This document shows, piece after piece, positions 24,851 through 36,449 of a stretch of 64,000 bases of DNA; the first letter of the stretch is position 1, and each line of letters begins with the position of its first letter. Both the position numbers and the translations under genes were made by a program. The stretch is from Manduca sexta. Taxonomy: Eukaryota; Arthropoda; Insecta; Lepidoptera; Sphingidae. The notes beneath the pieces were generated by a model, which saw nothing but the letters and a program-made list of their open reading frames with translations, made no database searches and was not told the DNA's origin. Location of the stretch: positions 3,348,001 to 3,412,000 of the forward strand of contig NC_051120.1 in assembly GCF_014839805.1 (NCBI RefSeq), given 5' to 3'.

Positions 24851-25944
24851 ATCTGGTGAGACAGATTACAAAAGGTTTTGATATGTGAAAGAAACTTATA
24901 GTAAATTGAAATATAAAAGGGGATAAGAAAGTGTAAAATTACAGTAAAATAGCTTAGATCTTGTTTGCGAAACACGAGTTCTCACGTACAGAATAAACTT
25001 TATTCAATATTCCAAACCGAAAACTGCATAGAACATAATCTTAAAATTTATTGAAAATGATTTATCTGTAAAAGTTTTACGCCTTTGAAACAATGCCTCG
25101 TGAGAGAAAGGTACCACAAAAGTATGTTAACATCCCTATTGTTTTACTAATATTATTTTCGAGCATGTGTTGAACCGTGACGATTAGATCTTATCTTCTA
25201 GTGAATAAGGTTGAAATTACTAAAATGGTTGTAATATATGCGGTATTGAACACGCGGGTCCGTTTTGACCCAAGCATGACCATAAATAGTCTAACTCGGT
25301 GCGGTCGCGCATGAATGGATATTGCTTTTTCTGTTGCCGTGGAAATCGTGGCTCGCTCGGTCTTCATTCAAATTGGTAAACAGCTGACTGCTCTGCGTTT
25401 GTTGTCTGTAAAAAGCTTCTGGAAGAGTTGCATTATGATCCTTATAATAACGTACTCAGAGTACTGGAGAGCCGACGATCTAGCAAGGTTAACTTAAAGT
25501 TTATTTTTCAAAAGTAAGTTACATCAGATATCGAAGTATTTTTTTTTAATTGGTGGTTTTTAAATTTTGATACATACTGAGCAAAATAATGCTTTGAATA
25601 GTATAAATTCTGATGGCGTCATTCATCACGTACAGAAAATTGTTGATTCGGTATAATTATTTGTTTTGTTAGTTCCGAAATCGTGATAAGTTGACCTGTA
25701 AAGTGCAGAGAACACTTATTACAATAAACAAAAGGTCAAAATAATTCATAGTATTGAATTACGGAAACGTGATGCAAATAACTTCATTATAGTTTTGTAT
25801 GACCTTTATTAACAGACATAAGAATTCTTTCATAGGAACTACTTATGAAGAATTCTTTGAATGCAAGCCAAGCTATGCCAGTATTGTGGAGTAAGACATA
25901 AATTGTTCTGTTCTGTTATTATTTCTGATACCTACATTGTTGTT

Positions 25945-26083
25945 TTTCTATGTATAATCATAGTCTTCCTCGATATATGAGCTATCCGACAATAAAATAA
26001 TTGTGCAACTCGAACCAGCCGTTTCTGAGATTAACATGTTCAAACAAACAACTCTTTAGCTTTATATTATAGTAAAGAATAGA
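25945..26083 (-). mobile_element. Truncated Helitron, minus strand
   Basis: On the minus strand it starts TCTATTCTTTACTATAATATAAAG, preceded by A, then GCTAAAGAGTTGTTTGTTTGA and AATCTCAGAAACGGCTGGTT and a CGAGGAAGACTATG block. The 3' end is missing. Mirror copy at 57,318-57,460. Confidence 0.55.
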
Positions 26084-26929
26084 TGTGATTTCCATGCATT
26101 AAATCAATAAATATAATAAACCCTCTTAGTATTACTATTGAAGAATCCCGTGTCCCGCAGCAGGTCAACAGTAACATAATACTTATAATATTTATAACTT
26201 ATTAAAATACTTATGTAAGTGCCACCCGTGGGAGTTTGTTGAGCAAACATTACGAGACGGATTTGGATATGAAAGAAATGGTATCACTTTAATGTTGAAA
26301 TTGTAAATGTGTCGTAATTTTCTGTAACATTACAAAACTAAGGCCCATATACATATACAAACGTCACTTAGCTAAGTACGAAGCAATGGTATGATAGTAA
26401 GTCTGTTTGCTTCTTAGTGCTTCTGGCACGACTGGCTTTGCAGTGTGTAGCCGTAGGAGCGATGTGATTGGCTAATATTGAGATACAACATTATTTCACA
26501 TGGCTGCAGATAAACAAATCTGAACAAGACCAATGAAAACTATAAAATCGCTGACTCTATGCTAAGTAAAGAGTCTATTTACTAGAATAACAATCGTATT
26601 TGTGAATACGGGTGTTAATCTGGTCTATTTGGATTTGTATATTATGCTGATTAGATGGTTTAATAAAATCAATGTTTAGTCGCATACTTTGTCTAGCGAC
26701 AATAGACTCATTGGCCTTGGTCCTGGATTCTTATTGTTTCTGTAATATGAGCAAGAGCTGCGTGATAATATTGTCTCGCATTCTTAAAAGTAGAAATAAA
26801 ATTCTAAAAGTATTTATTAAGTAACATATATTCGTGAATTGCAAGTTATTCCACCTTATAGGTGTTAACAAATAACCCCGTTATAATTCCATAACATCGC
26901 GTAATTTGATTTTCATTAATTCACACTCC

Positions 26930-27130
26930 AGCAACTGTGCCACGAGTAGTGATTGAGAACCGGCCGAGTGTCATACGAATGTCTCTGGCACGTCGTACAT
27001 GCACGTACGAGTGTGCACACGAGTACGCGTATACGGTGTTGAGTCGAACGGTACTCGCCGGTGAGACAAAGAGTGTCGTCTTCGGCCGAACGGAAGCGAT
27101 TTTTGTACGGCAAAATTTCGATTAGCCAAC
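26930..27130 (+). promoter_or_regulatory. GC-rich first-exon-like block ending CCG|GTGAGA
   Basis: A GC- and CpG-rich island (GAACCGGCCGAGTG, CTTCGGCCGAACGGAAGCG) in AT-rich DNA, with a donor-like CCG|GTGAGA at 27,061-27,066. Only a handful of differences separate it from the mirror copy over ~230 bp, fewer than in flanking DNA. Frames of ~60-65 codons overlap on both strands, which is typical of composition rather than coding. Could be an alternative promoter or first exon on the plus strand. Confidence 0.35.
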
Positions 27131-27754
27131 AATGGTGTTGCGATGGTTTTCGTCATGGTTTTAACTTAAAATAGAAGGGTTTAATGATTGGGTTTTTTAT
27201 GTAGAAAAGTTGATTTTCTTCGGATGTTCCTGCGCCGTATATACACGAGGCGTTTAGCAACCACTCATGGTTATGCTCTTCTGACTATTTGTTAGCTTAC
27301 TACTATAAAATTACTTACGTACTTAATATTGAAGTTCTATTATAAAAGGTGAATAAAGCACGCATTTAATTTTTGAAATCGTTAATTCATTGAATAGAAC
27401 AATGAAATCGTACAAATCAGTTTGCAATAAAGAATACTTTATACGTACAGGAAACATAATCGCTGACTTATTTTTACTACCGTTTCAACGCCTTTATTGT
27501 TTTAAAACCGTTATCGACATCGACAATGGAATTTTGTGACCCGCGCATACATCGCTCTAAAAATATTCTACTCTTTGTTACCTCTGATTGATTAGTATTT
27601 TTATTTTACAGGTAAGGAAGTGCTTCAGCTGATATGAATTGCGTGAGTTTGCTCGTACTGGCCTAGTTAGTAAGGTATGAAGAACAATGTTGCGTATTTT
27701 GTTTACTGTTTTGAAGATTAATTAGTGTTTTGTTAGTACATTTTGTAGATTTTT

Positions 27755-27870
27755 TTATGCGTGCACGGCAAATTGAACCCTCTGGGTCTGATGGTAAACA
27801 GAGAGGGGTCCGGTTAGTGTTGGTGGACGAGAGATGATGATGCGTTGCCAGTCGATACAATTATGACGGC
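27755..27870 (+). repeat. SINE-like repeat ('CTGATGGTAAAC' family), short copy
   Basis: TGCGTGCACGGCAAATTGAA, CTCTGGGTCTGATGGTAAAC, GAGATGATGATGCGTTGCCAG and CGATACAATTATGACGGC: same family as 17,970-18,214, 3'-truncated. Mirror copy at 55,545-55,665. Confidence 0.6.
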
Positions 27871-28534
27871 TTTTGAAATTTGTTTGGTAATAAATGTATT
27901 TGTAAGGTGGTCCGTGGTACATATGGGTGAAATGTTTTGTTCTGTATGTTAATGCCGGAGGGGCTATTTTATTGATTTGTGGAAGATAATATTTGTCTTG
28001 CACGATTTGATGATCCTAATGGACATTAACTAAGATTATGCGTTCGCTAAAATTATACTGGCACGTTTTATATACAACCAGGTGATCGCGAAAAATAATT
28101 ACCAGAACAGGACATGCCTGGATTTTTGTAATCTAGCTAATTAAAAATAATTTATTCGGTACTTAGATATAAACACTTGGAAATCGAACCCAGTAAAGAC
28201 CAACGATGTAAGCTGACATAAAAATAATGAGATATTCATATAAACAGATGTATTAGAAGGCACACGTTGCCTACCGCACAGTTCCGAGTAAGTAATAAAA
28301 TTGGATCATGACTAAATATTATGCGCACACATCGCATGTAATAAATTAAAACATGTTCATTAATAGCACAACTCCTTGCGCATATTACACGCAACGGGTA
28401 GGCACAGTCGCAAGTGTACTGCTCGGTTTAAGTCCGTCTTACTAAGTCATAGAGACAAATCTTTAGCCATATCGGACATACATGCAAAATTTGGAAAATT
28501 CAGGGGTGTTTTTTAACCCAAATTATTTCCCGAT

Positions 28535-28855
28535 CAGGGATCTTATTATATATGATAGTGTAAACTCGTAACAAGGCCGTGTTACGTTACTGGGGCCTTA
28601 TGCTGTATCCCACACGTTATTTTAACTGTGCGTAACAAGCACGTAACACAACACATCATGTTTAGGACTATAGAAATTGGCTTACAGAATACCATTCCAC
28701 GCACATTTCACGAAGATAACATGACACGGCCGCGTTACACTACCATACAGAATAAGGGCCCTGTATGTCAATTCCTATTGTCTTAAACGCGACGCGGTGC
28801 GTTACGTGCTTACGCACAGTCAAAATAACGTGTGGCATAGAGAATAAGGCTCCTG
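28535..28855. mobile_element. MITE host copy carrying a second MITE
   Basis: Ends CAGGGATCTTATTATATATG (left) and, on the other strand, CAGGAGCCTTATTCTCTATG (right), with the shared internal words GTGTTACG and GACGCGGTGCGTTACGTG. In the mirror locus (54,713-54,862) the same element is uninterrupted and 150 bp long. Here it is split by 171 extra bases. Confidence 0.7.
28593..28760. mobile_element. Nested MITE present only in the left-arm copy
   Basis: Begins GGGCCTTATGCTGTATCCCA and ends CATACAGAATAAGGGCC, inserted between GTTACTG and CTGTATG. The other copy has the empty site GTTACTGTATG, so the insertion is flanked by a CTG duplication (28,590-28,592 and 28,761-28,763). Same MITE family as its host. 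Confidence 0.7.
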
Positions 28856-29062
28856 TATCTAACCTGGAACTTCTTACCTCAGTTTAAAACCCTATTATAT
28901 AGATCTATGCTATAGGACACACACCTGCAAGATACCGATGCATTACCAATATACCAATACGACATGTGAAGATAAATCACCACAAGACAGATGACGGGTG
29001 ATCTCAATTGATCTAAAGAATTCACGCTTTAGACATGCTTTGTGTGGCCCGTTGTAGGTAGG

Positions 29063-29142
29063 GTGCTGTCACATCGCGAATAGTTCGCGGCTGACGAATG
29101 GTCGACATAGTCATCGCATTGTCGATCAGTCAATGGCAGCAC
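29063..29142. other. 80-nt segment with multibranch hairpin potential (left-arm copy)
   Basis: The ends GTGCTGTCA and TGGCAGCAC pair over 9 bp. Inside lies CGCGAA-TAG-TTCGCG (6-bp perfect stem), and a second arm built from CTGA...TCGAC / GTCGA-TCAG. Only one base differs from the mirror copy at 54,426-54,505, although the flanks are diverged. It could be a structured RNA, a short palindromic element or a protein-binding site. No family assigned. Confidence 0.4.
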
Positions 29143-29284
29143 TCTATCCAGCGGCCGCAAAGAATTTCATTAGGCTAATTATATGAATTTATTTTATTTA
29201 TTTATTTACTACAATAAAAATGTAGTTTCTCAGCTGTCATGTAGGCGAAATAAAACTATAGATTTAATTAAATTCATTCATTTC

Positions 29285-29510
29285 TTTTTTTAAATAGGAA
29301 GCTACATTATCATAGCGCAAACGCTAGGTAGGACGTTTCACCACAAATTTGTATTTTTTTAATGCGAATGGGAGAAATTTGGAGTATTTTATTTGGAAGG
29401 GGGGGGGGGGTGTAATATATTTCAGTTTTAAATTCACTAAGTTCTGGGAGGATTTCATTGTTGTCATCATACAACAATCCAAGTAATGAAACCTAGTGAC
29501 AAATAAAAAA
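29285..29510 (-). pseudogene. Degraded version of the exon-like frame at 54,098-54,304
   Basis: On the minus strand the same acceptor-like GTCACTAG|GTTTCA is present, and the frame LPELSEFKTEIYYTP can still be read. A run of 12 G (29,399-29,410) replaces the interrupted C/T tract of the other copy, and substitutions turn the downstream KEYEFGVKPPTQRLRY part into a frame with a stop (CTACCTAG). No function expected. Confidence 0.4.
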
Positions 29511-30737
29511 ATGCAACGTAATTTACTCCGCGCCGTCAGAGACGCAAGTTAAAGCTGGCCACTAGTAAATAAATTGCGAAAAAAAACTCATCACACACAT
29601 TATGTGAACGGTTGCATCGAACAGTCATAACATGTGATGGTACGCATCTCGCGATGTTATCAGAAACGCGCGGTGACCACCGGGCGGCGGACAGTGACGG
29701 TGGGTCTAGGGTTGCTACTTGCTAGCTTTACTTTTCAACAAACATCATATGGTAGTAAAATTTGTGTGTGGTTTTTGGTGTTATACGTGGTGTGGACCAT
29801 TGAGTTGAAATATTTCGGTACACCAAATCAAACAAAGATTAATCGATAGTAAATCGAAGTATATTGTTAGGGTATATCTAAGGACCTGGCATATTTAAAT
29901 AACAAAATACCGGGTCCAGTCATTCATCGAGTCAACTGAAAATAAAAATAAGTTTATTGACGATAGGCAACCCTGCATGTGATTAATGAACGCTAATCGC
30001 TAATGAACATGTGTAACGAGCGACGCGGCGCTTGCGCACGCAACCGTTCACTACTTTACTCACCTAAGTTTTCCTAGAAAACCTTTCTTTTAGAAATTGT
30101 ACGATTGTTCTCAGATCATTAGATGTAGTGCGATCTGTTAAAAAAAGCTGGAGAAGTTTGATCTTAATCGGCATACTATAAATGCTCGTGAGGCATTTTA
30201 TAAAATATTCATATTAATATTTCATTCTTCATAAAATTATTTTGTACCATCCTTAAACGGGAAAGAAAAAAGACATAATCATATTGCCAATGGTGCCAAG
30301 AATAATAACTTATTATTAAAATATAAGTAAAAAGTATTCATTCAAGCTCTTTGATAAAAAACACATTACACTCGAAGTAGAGATAGCCGTTTTAAACCTG
30401 AAAGAAGTTATTTCACACAAGTCGACTGGCCGTAAGTGGGACAAGGTATCACGTATTATGTCCATTACGTACGGCCGCGTTCTGTGGTCGACTTAATTGA
30501 TAGAACGATTCCTTCAGGCCGTATTTATTGGTTGTATCAATAAATAATGTCAGTTTGCGTCTACGTAGTTGTTTATGATTGTTTATTAAATGCCGCGGGC
30601 GATTGTAAAGATCGATCTGTAAGAATAAACAGGTATCAAAAAAAAATTATGCAGTTATAAGGCTTTTCAAAGTTGGATTTAATTTCGAATTGACGTTGAT
30701 GCAATAGATTATTCTCTTTTTTATGATTAAAAACGTA

Positions 30738-31005
30738 CTAGGTATTGTTTGCTTTGCCTGCGTGAATAGCCTTTGCAGCTATAAAAGTTCCAAAAACACT
30801 AGCGATTTATAGTGATTTACGAGCCATCGCTATCTATTTTAAATAAATAGATTTAAAGTCCTATTACTATCCGTGGGAACAATTCACCGGGATAAAAGTA
30901 GCTTATACATATGTCCATCCAGTCCATGGACTATCTGTGTGTCAAATTATTTCCTAATCCGTTCAGCTATTTGTGCGTGTGCTTTTGACAAATATCCAAA
31001 AATTT
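30738..31005 (-). mobile_element. Helitron, minus strand, degenerate 5' part
   Basis: The 3' terminus is CTAG (30,738-30,741 on the minus strand) followed by T, preceded by CACGCAGGCAAAGC. The body carries ATCCCGGTGAATTGTTCCCAC, ACTGGATGGACATATG and an AATTTGACACACAGATAG block, typical of lepidopteran Helitrons. Mirror copy at 52,552-52,838. Confidence 0.6.
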
Positions 31006-31384
31006 TCAAAAATAATTAAATTAAATAAGAGTGTAAAAACCAACCGACCTTTTATTACAATATTAGTACATATGGTTCACACAGTTCATTACTCCAGAGT
31101 TTTTTAAGTTAATCTACAACGGTCATCAGCGTACCGGCCGACATTACTAGAGAGGCGAAAGTGAATCCGGCTTTGAATAATTTTCGCGAGGATATTGTTC
31201 ACAGCGTGAGACTGAGAGTTCGGCTCGATAGTTACGAGTATCAATACTGTAGGCGACACTGGGTTCGTATTTTTTTTTAAAACGTTACACAATTTGGGCG
31301 TATAAGTATTTAATTGTAGAGGTGTGCTGGATACTTCGTAGCCTGCTGAAATGCGATTATTGTAGGTGAACATTATAATATAAT

Positions 31385-31510
31385 AATAATATCAGCCCTG
31401 TATTATATACTGTCCCACTGTTGAGCACGGGCTTCCTGTACTACTGAGAGGGATTGTGAAGGAGGCGAGGTGTGAGGGAGGTGAACATAAATACCTAAGT
31501 TAATATGCCT
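31385..31510 (-). repeat. Dispersed retroelement fragment ('GTCCCACTGTTGAGCACGGG')
   Basis: TATATACTGTCCCACTGTTG, AGCACGGGCTTCCTGTACTA and CTGAGAGGGATTGTGAAGG are a common lepidopteran repeat signature, probably a non-LTR element end. The adjoining minus-strand frame 31,104-31,373 is shifted in the mirror copy (52,124-52,348), so it is not a conserved gene. Orientation uncertain. Confidence 0.45.
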
Positions 31511-31527
31511 TATTCCAAGGATTTTTC

Positions 31528-31762
31528 TGTTATACGCGCACAGCAAAATGCCTGATGATAAGTGGAGTAGAGTCCGATAGAATGTCGGCTGACGAGACAT
31601 GATTACCTCTGGATAATCGACACAATTATGCCGGCTTTTTGGAACCGGATACACAGATTAATCCCGAACATTACAAACATACGTGGGTTACTATGGCGAG
31701 TTTTAGCATCTTTTGTAGGGTAATCCCGGACGTATATAAAAAATATCCTACCACCAGCATCT
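31528..31762 (+). repeat. SINE-like repeat ('CCTGATGATAAGTGGA' family), long copy
   Basis: Same word order as 17,970-18,214: GCCTGATGATAAGTGGAGTA, GATTACCTCTGGATAATCG, ACACAATTATGCCGGC, ATACGTGGGTTACTATGGCG, and AAATATCCTACCACCAGC at the end. Mirror copy 51,577-51,812. Confidence 0.65.
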
Positions 31763-33080
31763 TACCTCTTTTCTGATCTTACTTTACTAGAGTCTATATT
31801 TGGATAATACTATATTTAACAGACCATTATACTCATTGTGGTGTAGGAATAAAAATGAACCAGACACACTACTTACCGGACTCCATCCAACGTCATTAAC
31901 GTCAATCAAAATATAATATGCCTCTGAATTTGGAAAGGAATTGACAAGAAAGTAAAAGTTGTCTTTAAGACCATCAAGATTTAGTAATATCGATCCTTTG
32001 ACATCAATATTAAGTTAATTATCCGTAAATAATGAAAACTATTTTGGTATTCGAATTTCAAAATTTAATCCAAGTTTCTCATTAAGCTTCTAGCCAATAG
32101 CTGTTAGACTAACTGCCAAATAAAAGTCTTATAACCAAATTCCTTAAACGTAATGTTTAGCGTTTTTTGCTGTTGACCGTAACTATATTTGTTTCAAACA
32201 ATGTACGGCTTTAAATTTAGACACATAAGTAAATTATGAAGTAAATCAGTTTGTTAATATTGAATTCTATGAATATAGGTAATAAGTTCCTTAGTGATTG
32301 AGATGGAAATGGTTGGTGAAAACGCGCTTGATACTTAACAGTATTCGGTTTCCATAAATCATTCCGATGACGTCGTTTCCATGACATACACATCGCCATA
32401 GTCCTCTGATGAGGATATCGCATGATCTACACGAATTTGTATATTTTGCGCGAGTTGATATTATAATTGCTGTTATTGATAAAACTTTCGTAAGAGACGC
32501 GTTGCCGATGTAACTTGGTTTTTGAGGTGTATTTAAGAAATATTTTGTAGAATTTTTAAACCCAGACGAATAGAGTGTAAAGAAATTTTACATTAATTAT
32601 TTCGAGAGCCTATATGCGACGAGCCTACATTATAAGACACAAATTCATTCGGAGCAAATAAACCGTTTTCCGAAAAAATAATAAGTATTTTTGCAACTTT
32701 TTTTGATATGATCTATAAGTATTCAGCTTATAAACAAACTTTTACATTAGCAAACATTTTCATTACAAGCAATACTGCGTTATAATATGCGTATGCTTTT
32801 TGTTGTCTAATAACGTTGCTGACAGTTGATGGGGGGTGATTCTTATCACTGTTAATTATACCAGTGTAGACTTAATGGACTCAAATGTGGCTCCAAGAAA
32901 TGACTCATCGTGATTAGTTTTTTCCATATTTGCTGGTCTGTCAAGGCCGTTATACATAGACTGAGCTATAGTAAGTCCAAGTGTATGTCTTATAATACTC
33001 TAGATTCGAATAACTAGTGAGTGTGTCGTATCGTTCAGCTACTCTTTTCAAATGACTCGAATTAATTTCTTGTTAATATC
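31763..33080. other. Unassigned AT-rich DNA
   Basis: No repeat end or exon recognised. The corresponding interval of the mirror copy is intact apart from small indels and a MITE insertion (50,132-50,313). Confidence 0.45.
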
Positions 33081-33083
33081 AAA

Positions 33084-33350
33084 GGTGGCATAGTTATATT
33101 GCGTGTGTGGTGCGGCCACTGCTGTAAGTTCTCGGGTTCAAATACCGGGTCATGCTTAGTGATATGTGGTCTTTCTTCTTATTACTAGCCCGGATTCTGG
33201 AATTTGTGCCCGATTTCTTGATAGACTCACCCCTTATCACATCATGGGACCGATCATGAAACACACTTAGCGAAAGAAGGCTACCTTAGTTACACCAGCT
33301 CTGCCTAGGTCTTCGGGGATAAAAGTGTGATTTGTGTGTGTATGTGTATT
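33084..33350 (+). repeat. tRNA-derived SINE
   Basis: A tRNA-like head (GGTGGCATAGTTATATTGCG as A-box region and CTCGGGTTCAAATACCGGGT as B-box), then the body CCCGGATTCTGGAATTTGTG, CCCTTATCACATCATGGGAC, CTTCGGGGATAAAAGTGTG and a GTGTGTATGTG tail. Same family as 45,921-46,183. Mirror copy 49,846-50,089. Confidence 0.75.
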
Positions 33351-33352
33351 TA

Positions 33353-34100
33353 TCTATATATATAAAAATCAATTGCTGTTCGTTAGTCTCGCTAAAACTC
33401 GAGAACGGCTGAACGGATTTATCTTATCTTGGTCTTGAATTATTCGTGGAGGTCTAGGGAAGATTTAAAAGGTGAGAAAATTCGAATAATTGCCGGGAAA
33501 ATCCTCAAAACAGCATTTTTCTATTTCCCATACAAACGTTTTCTAACTAATACGTAGAGTCAATTTGTAATTTATTACCGCTGCATAAAGTTCAAATTCG
33601 CGTGCGCGTTGGAGGATCTAATATCGCGTTCTGAAACTCAACAAAAGTGAAAGTGAATCGCGAACGCGACAAAATTGCATAGTCTCAAAATACATAGTAC
33701 ATAAATAGTGGTCGGCTTCGAGAAACTCAATTTTAGCTAACTTCAGTTGTTAATATAATATATAACTCAAAGGTGACTGACAGTGATATATCAAGGAACA
33801 GCCCAAACCATTGGACGGATCGGGCTAAGACTTTACATGCATAAAGCTACTATGACGTAGGCATCCCTAAGAAAGGATTTTGATAAATTCTACCCTTAAG
33901 GGGATATAGGGACATAGGGGATGAAAGTTTGTATAAATGTTCTTAGATTTTCGACTGATTGAACTGAAATTATAGATTGGGGATAAAATTAGTTTGAACC
34001 TATAAGTACCGGGAAAATATGTAGCAAGACTTTTATCAAACAGTGGAATTTTATCCTGAAAACTACCTTCACGCAGGGCGAAGCCGCGAGCAAAAGCTAG
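33353..34100 (+). mobile_element. Complete 748-bp non-autonomous Helitron with empty site in the other copy
   Basis: 5' end TCTATATATATATAAAAATC directly after A; 3' end GGGCGAAGCCGCGAGCAAAAG then CTAG, directly before T. The mirror copy (junction between 49,836 and 49,837) lacks these 748 bp and reads GTATTTA|TATAATAAAT, so the insertion is exactly between A and T, without target duplication, as known for Helitrons. The body has no Rep/helicase coding frame and so depends on an autonomous element. Confidence 0.85.
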
Positions 34101-35440
34101 TATAATATATAATTTAGTATAAAATTTTTGGAACCGAAGCGATCCGTGAACAAACGCGACCTACATGTTCAGTTCGTCTTGATGGTCACGTTTATATTGC
34201 GAGGTATGAGCTATACGACGTGCTTTGAATATCTTACAACCTTTTTGGATTACATATTTGTTCATATAATGTAGATTCAAGGCTGTATACTTTAAAGGGA
34301 AGGCAGAGGGGCGACGACTGAAGATATATTTCGATCCGTATTATTTTCCTTTACCCAGTAAGAGGATAACGTAGGTGTACTTTACCGATTTTAATAAATA
34401 AACCAATGTATAGTGCTTATAATGAAGATGGAATGTAAATCGAACGAATCGCTGTCGATCGATTCATACGGATTTTTTTGTATGGTATATTGCATTGATA
34501 TATCGTGCTCACTATTACAAGGTTATATATTATATTTTTTGCACTAATTGATTGATTGATTCCAGGTGTTTTCAATAAAGAAATCCAATAATCCCGAAAA
34601 ATAAATAAAGATGAAACCATGAATTATCTTTTCTAATTTTTAGCAACATGAAAATTTTAAATTTCGATTTTCCAACATAAATAAATGTTAACATAGAACC
34701 TTTTAATAGTGAGCCAGTGATATAAAGAAATAACGTACCACCTCAAACAATTTGAACTCTAACCGGTTTTAATAACATTCAATTTACTAAGTATGTAAAA
34801 TACTAATGGGTATAAAGAACGTACAGTCAGCGCGATAATATCGATGCCAACTTTCGTTACTATTCAATATTGTTCATACGAAAGGGTCTGAGTACTTTCG
34901 TTTTATTATGACGTCGCCATACCATTCGACCGGTTTGCGTTATCATAACGAACGAGTTTGGCTTGAATAATTTCAGTGTACATAAATTAGTTGTGAGACT
35001 GTAATTTACCAAGATTGCGCAAGAGATAGGGTCTGTAGATTTTTAATGTGCATGCGCAGCTCTCACAGACGCCTAATAGAGCATTGTCAGATCTGATTAT
35101 AACCAATGCGCAAACATACGATCATGTATCACTATCTTGACTATTTAGACCACTGCCAAAGAGGTTCAGTAAAGAGGGGGCAAAGGTATGTTGCCTGTTC
35201 ACGTACCCTGAAAAGAGATGCCTGACAATGAAAACGGTGCGATGACGTGGATAAATGCTTAAATTATTCATACTTGAGAGATCAAGATGACTTAATATTT
35301 AGGGGTCTTCTTGAATTAGAGGATGATGAAGACAAATATGAGCATTATTACTTAGTTTGTTGGTAGACATTATTATTGATACAGCTGTTGAGTAATAAAT
35401 ATATGTTTCTTTTGTGGGCATTAACATTCAATGCAGACAA
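34101..35440. other. Unassigned AT-rich DNA
   Basis: No gene or named repeat; it aligns with the mirror copy throughout. Confidence 0.45.
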
Positions 35441-35459
35441 TCCATTACATTTGTGTTAA

Positions 35460-35690
35460 ATGTATTTTATATTAATATATTTATGTCTTGGCACTGCAGT
35501 TTTTTCCTTATGGTATGACTCAATAATTCCACAAAAGTGTTATTTTGAGGTTGAATATTATGAACTAATTAATGTAGTTCCACCCGATAATGCTCAAAAC
35601 GGTCATTGGTTTTCCAGAATCCACTACGACGGAATTTTGAACGCATTTATTTCAATAACAATATGGCACAATTTAATAATATGGAATTAA
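35460..35690 (+). CDS. Small ORF with signal-peptide-like start (low confidence)
   Basis: 76 codons from an ATG: MYFILIYLCLGTAVFSLWYD followed by a polar part IIPQKCYFEVEYYELINVVP. The first ~50 residues are the same in the mirror copy (48,291-48,536, minus), but a one-T length difference in a T run (GGTTTTCC / GGTTTTTCC) then shifts the frame, so the C-terminus is not conserved. The hydrophobic start would fit a secreted peptide or an initial coding exon. No family recognised; chance is quite possible. Confidence 0.2.
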   Translation: MYFILIYLCLGTAVFSLWYDSIIPQKCYFEVEYYELINVVPPDNAQNGHWFSRIHYDGILNAFISITIWHNLIIWN

Positions 35691-36449
35691 CTACTCTAAC
35701 ATAAATCGATTTTGTGCAAAAACAACAAAACATCCGCAAAGACATAAGTTGACGGAAGCAGTCGATGTGAAAGTAATAAGCCGACGGCTGCGGGCGTTAT
35801 CAAATGCACCAAGGAATAATTAAGATAACATTACGTCCGATGTAATGGATCGGTAGAGGTTGTACTGTAGGTTAATCGCTTCGCAATGTTAACTATAAGG
35901 GATACAAGAGTACAGTCATTACAAGTTTTGAATTAGTTCAGCTGCTTATGTGGGTGACTGTATCTGCAAAACAGGGTAAAGCAAATTTTTTGTAATATGA
36001 AGGGCTAACAATTAGAGTAATCATGATTTGTATTGTTGCGACTACGTATACTAATGGACATGATTCTTTACATGCTAGATTCCAAGTTTGGAATCTTGGA
36101 GACTGGATTGGGCATTGTAGAAATAGCAACTAACTTACGTTCTAGTGGCACTCAGAAACAAGCTATCAATATTTCTACAAATATTAATTTTATCAAATTT
36201 GTTTATTTCTTTTGATATGCAGTAGCATTTTTCATCGTTGATTTAAATTTGACCTTTTTATACTAGAACCTACCGGATCACTATCATTATCGTAATGAAG
36301 TGCGATGAAAACTCTAATTCGACCTAGAACTTTCAACTAATACAGACAAAAGTTAAGGCAGTCTAAACAATGAGAAACTACACAGATTACGTACAATAAG
36401 TGGCACGGAAAAGTATACCATTGTTCAATAGACATCGCACACAGATTGG

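Noticed and set aside
26340..26640. Possible TIR element around the words CACTTAGCTAAG and TTTACTTAGCATAG
   Set aside because: The ends resemble each other only loosely and no boundaries or flanking duplication could be set.
29634..29849. 71-codon ORF, with a 73-codon partner at 53,723-53,944
   Set aside because: The two copies differ by frame-changing indels in the middle and agree only where DNA is conserved, so there is no sign of coding constraint.
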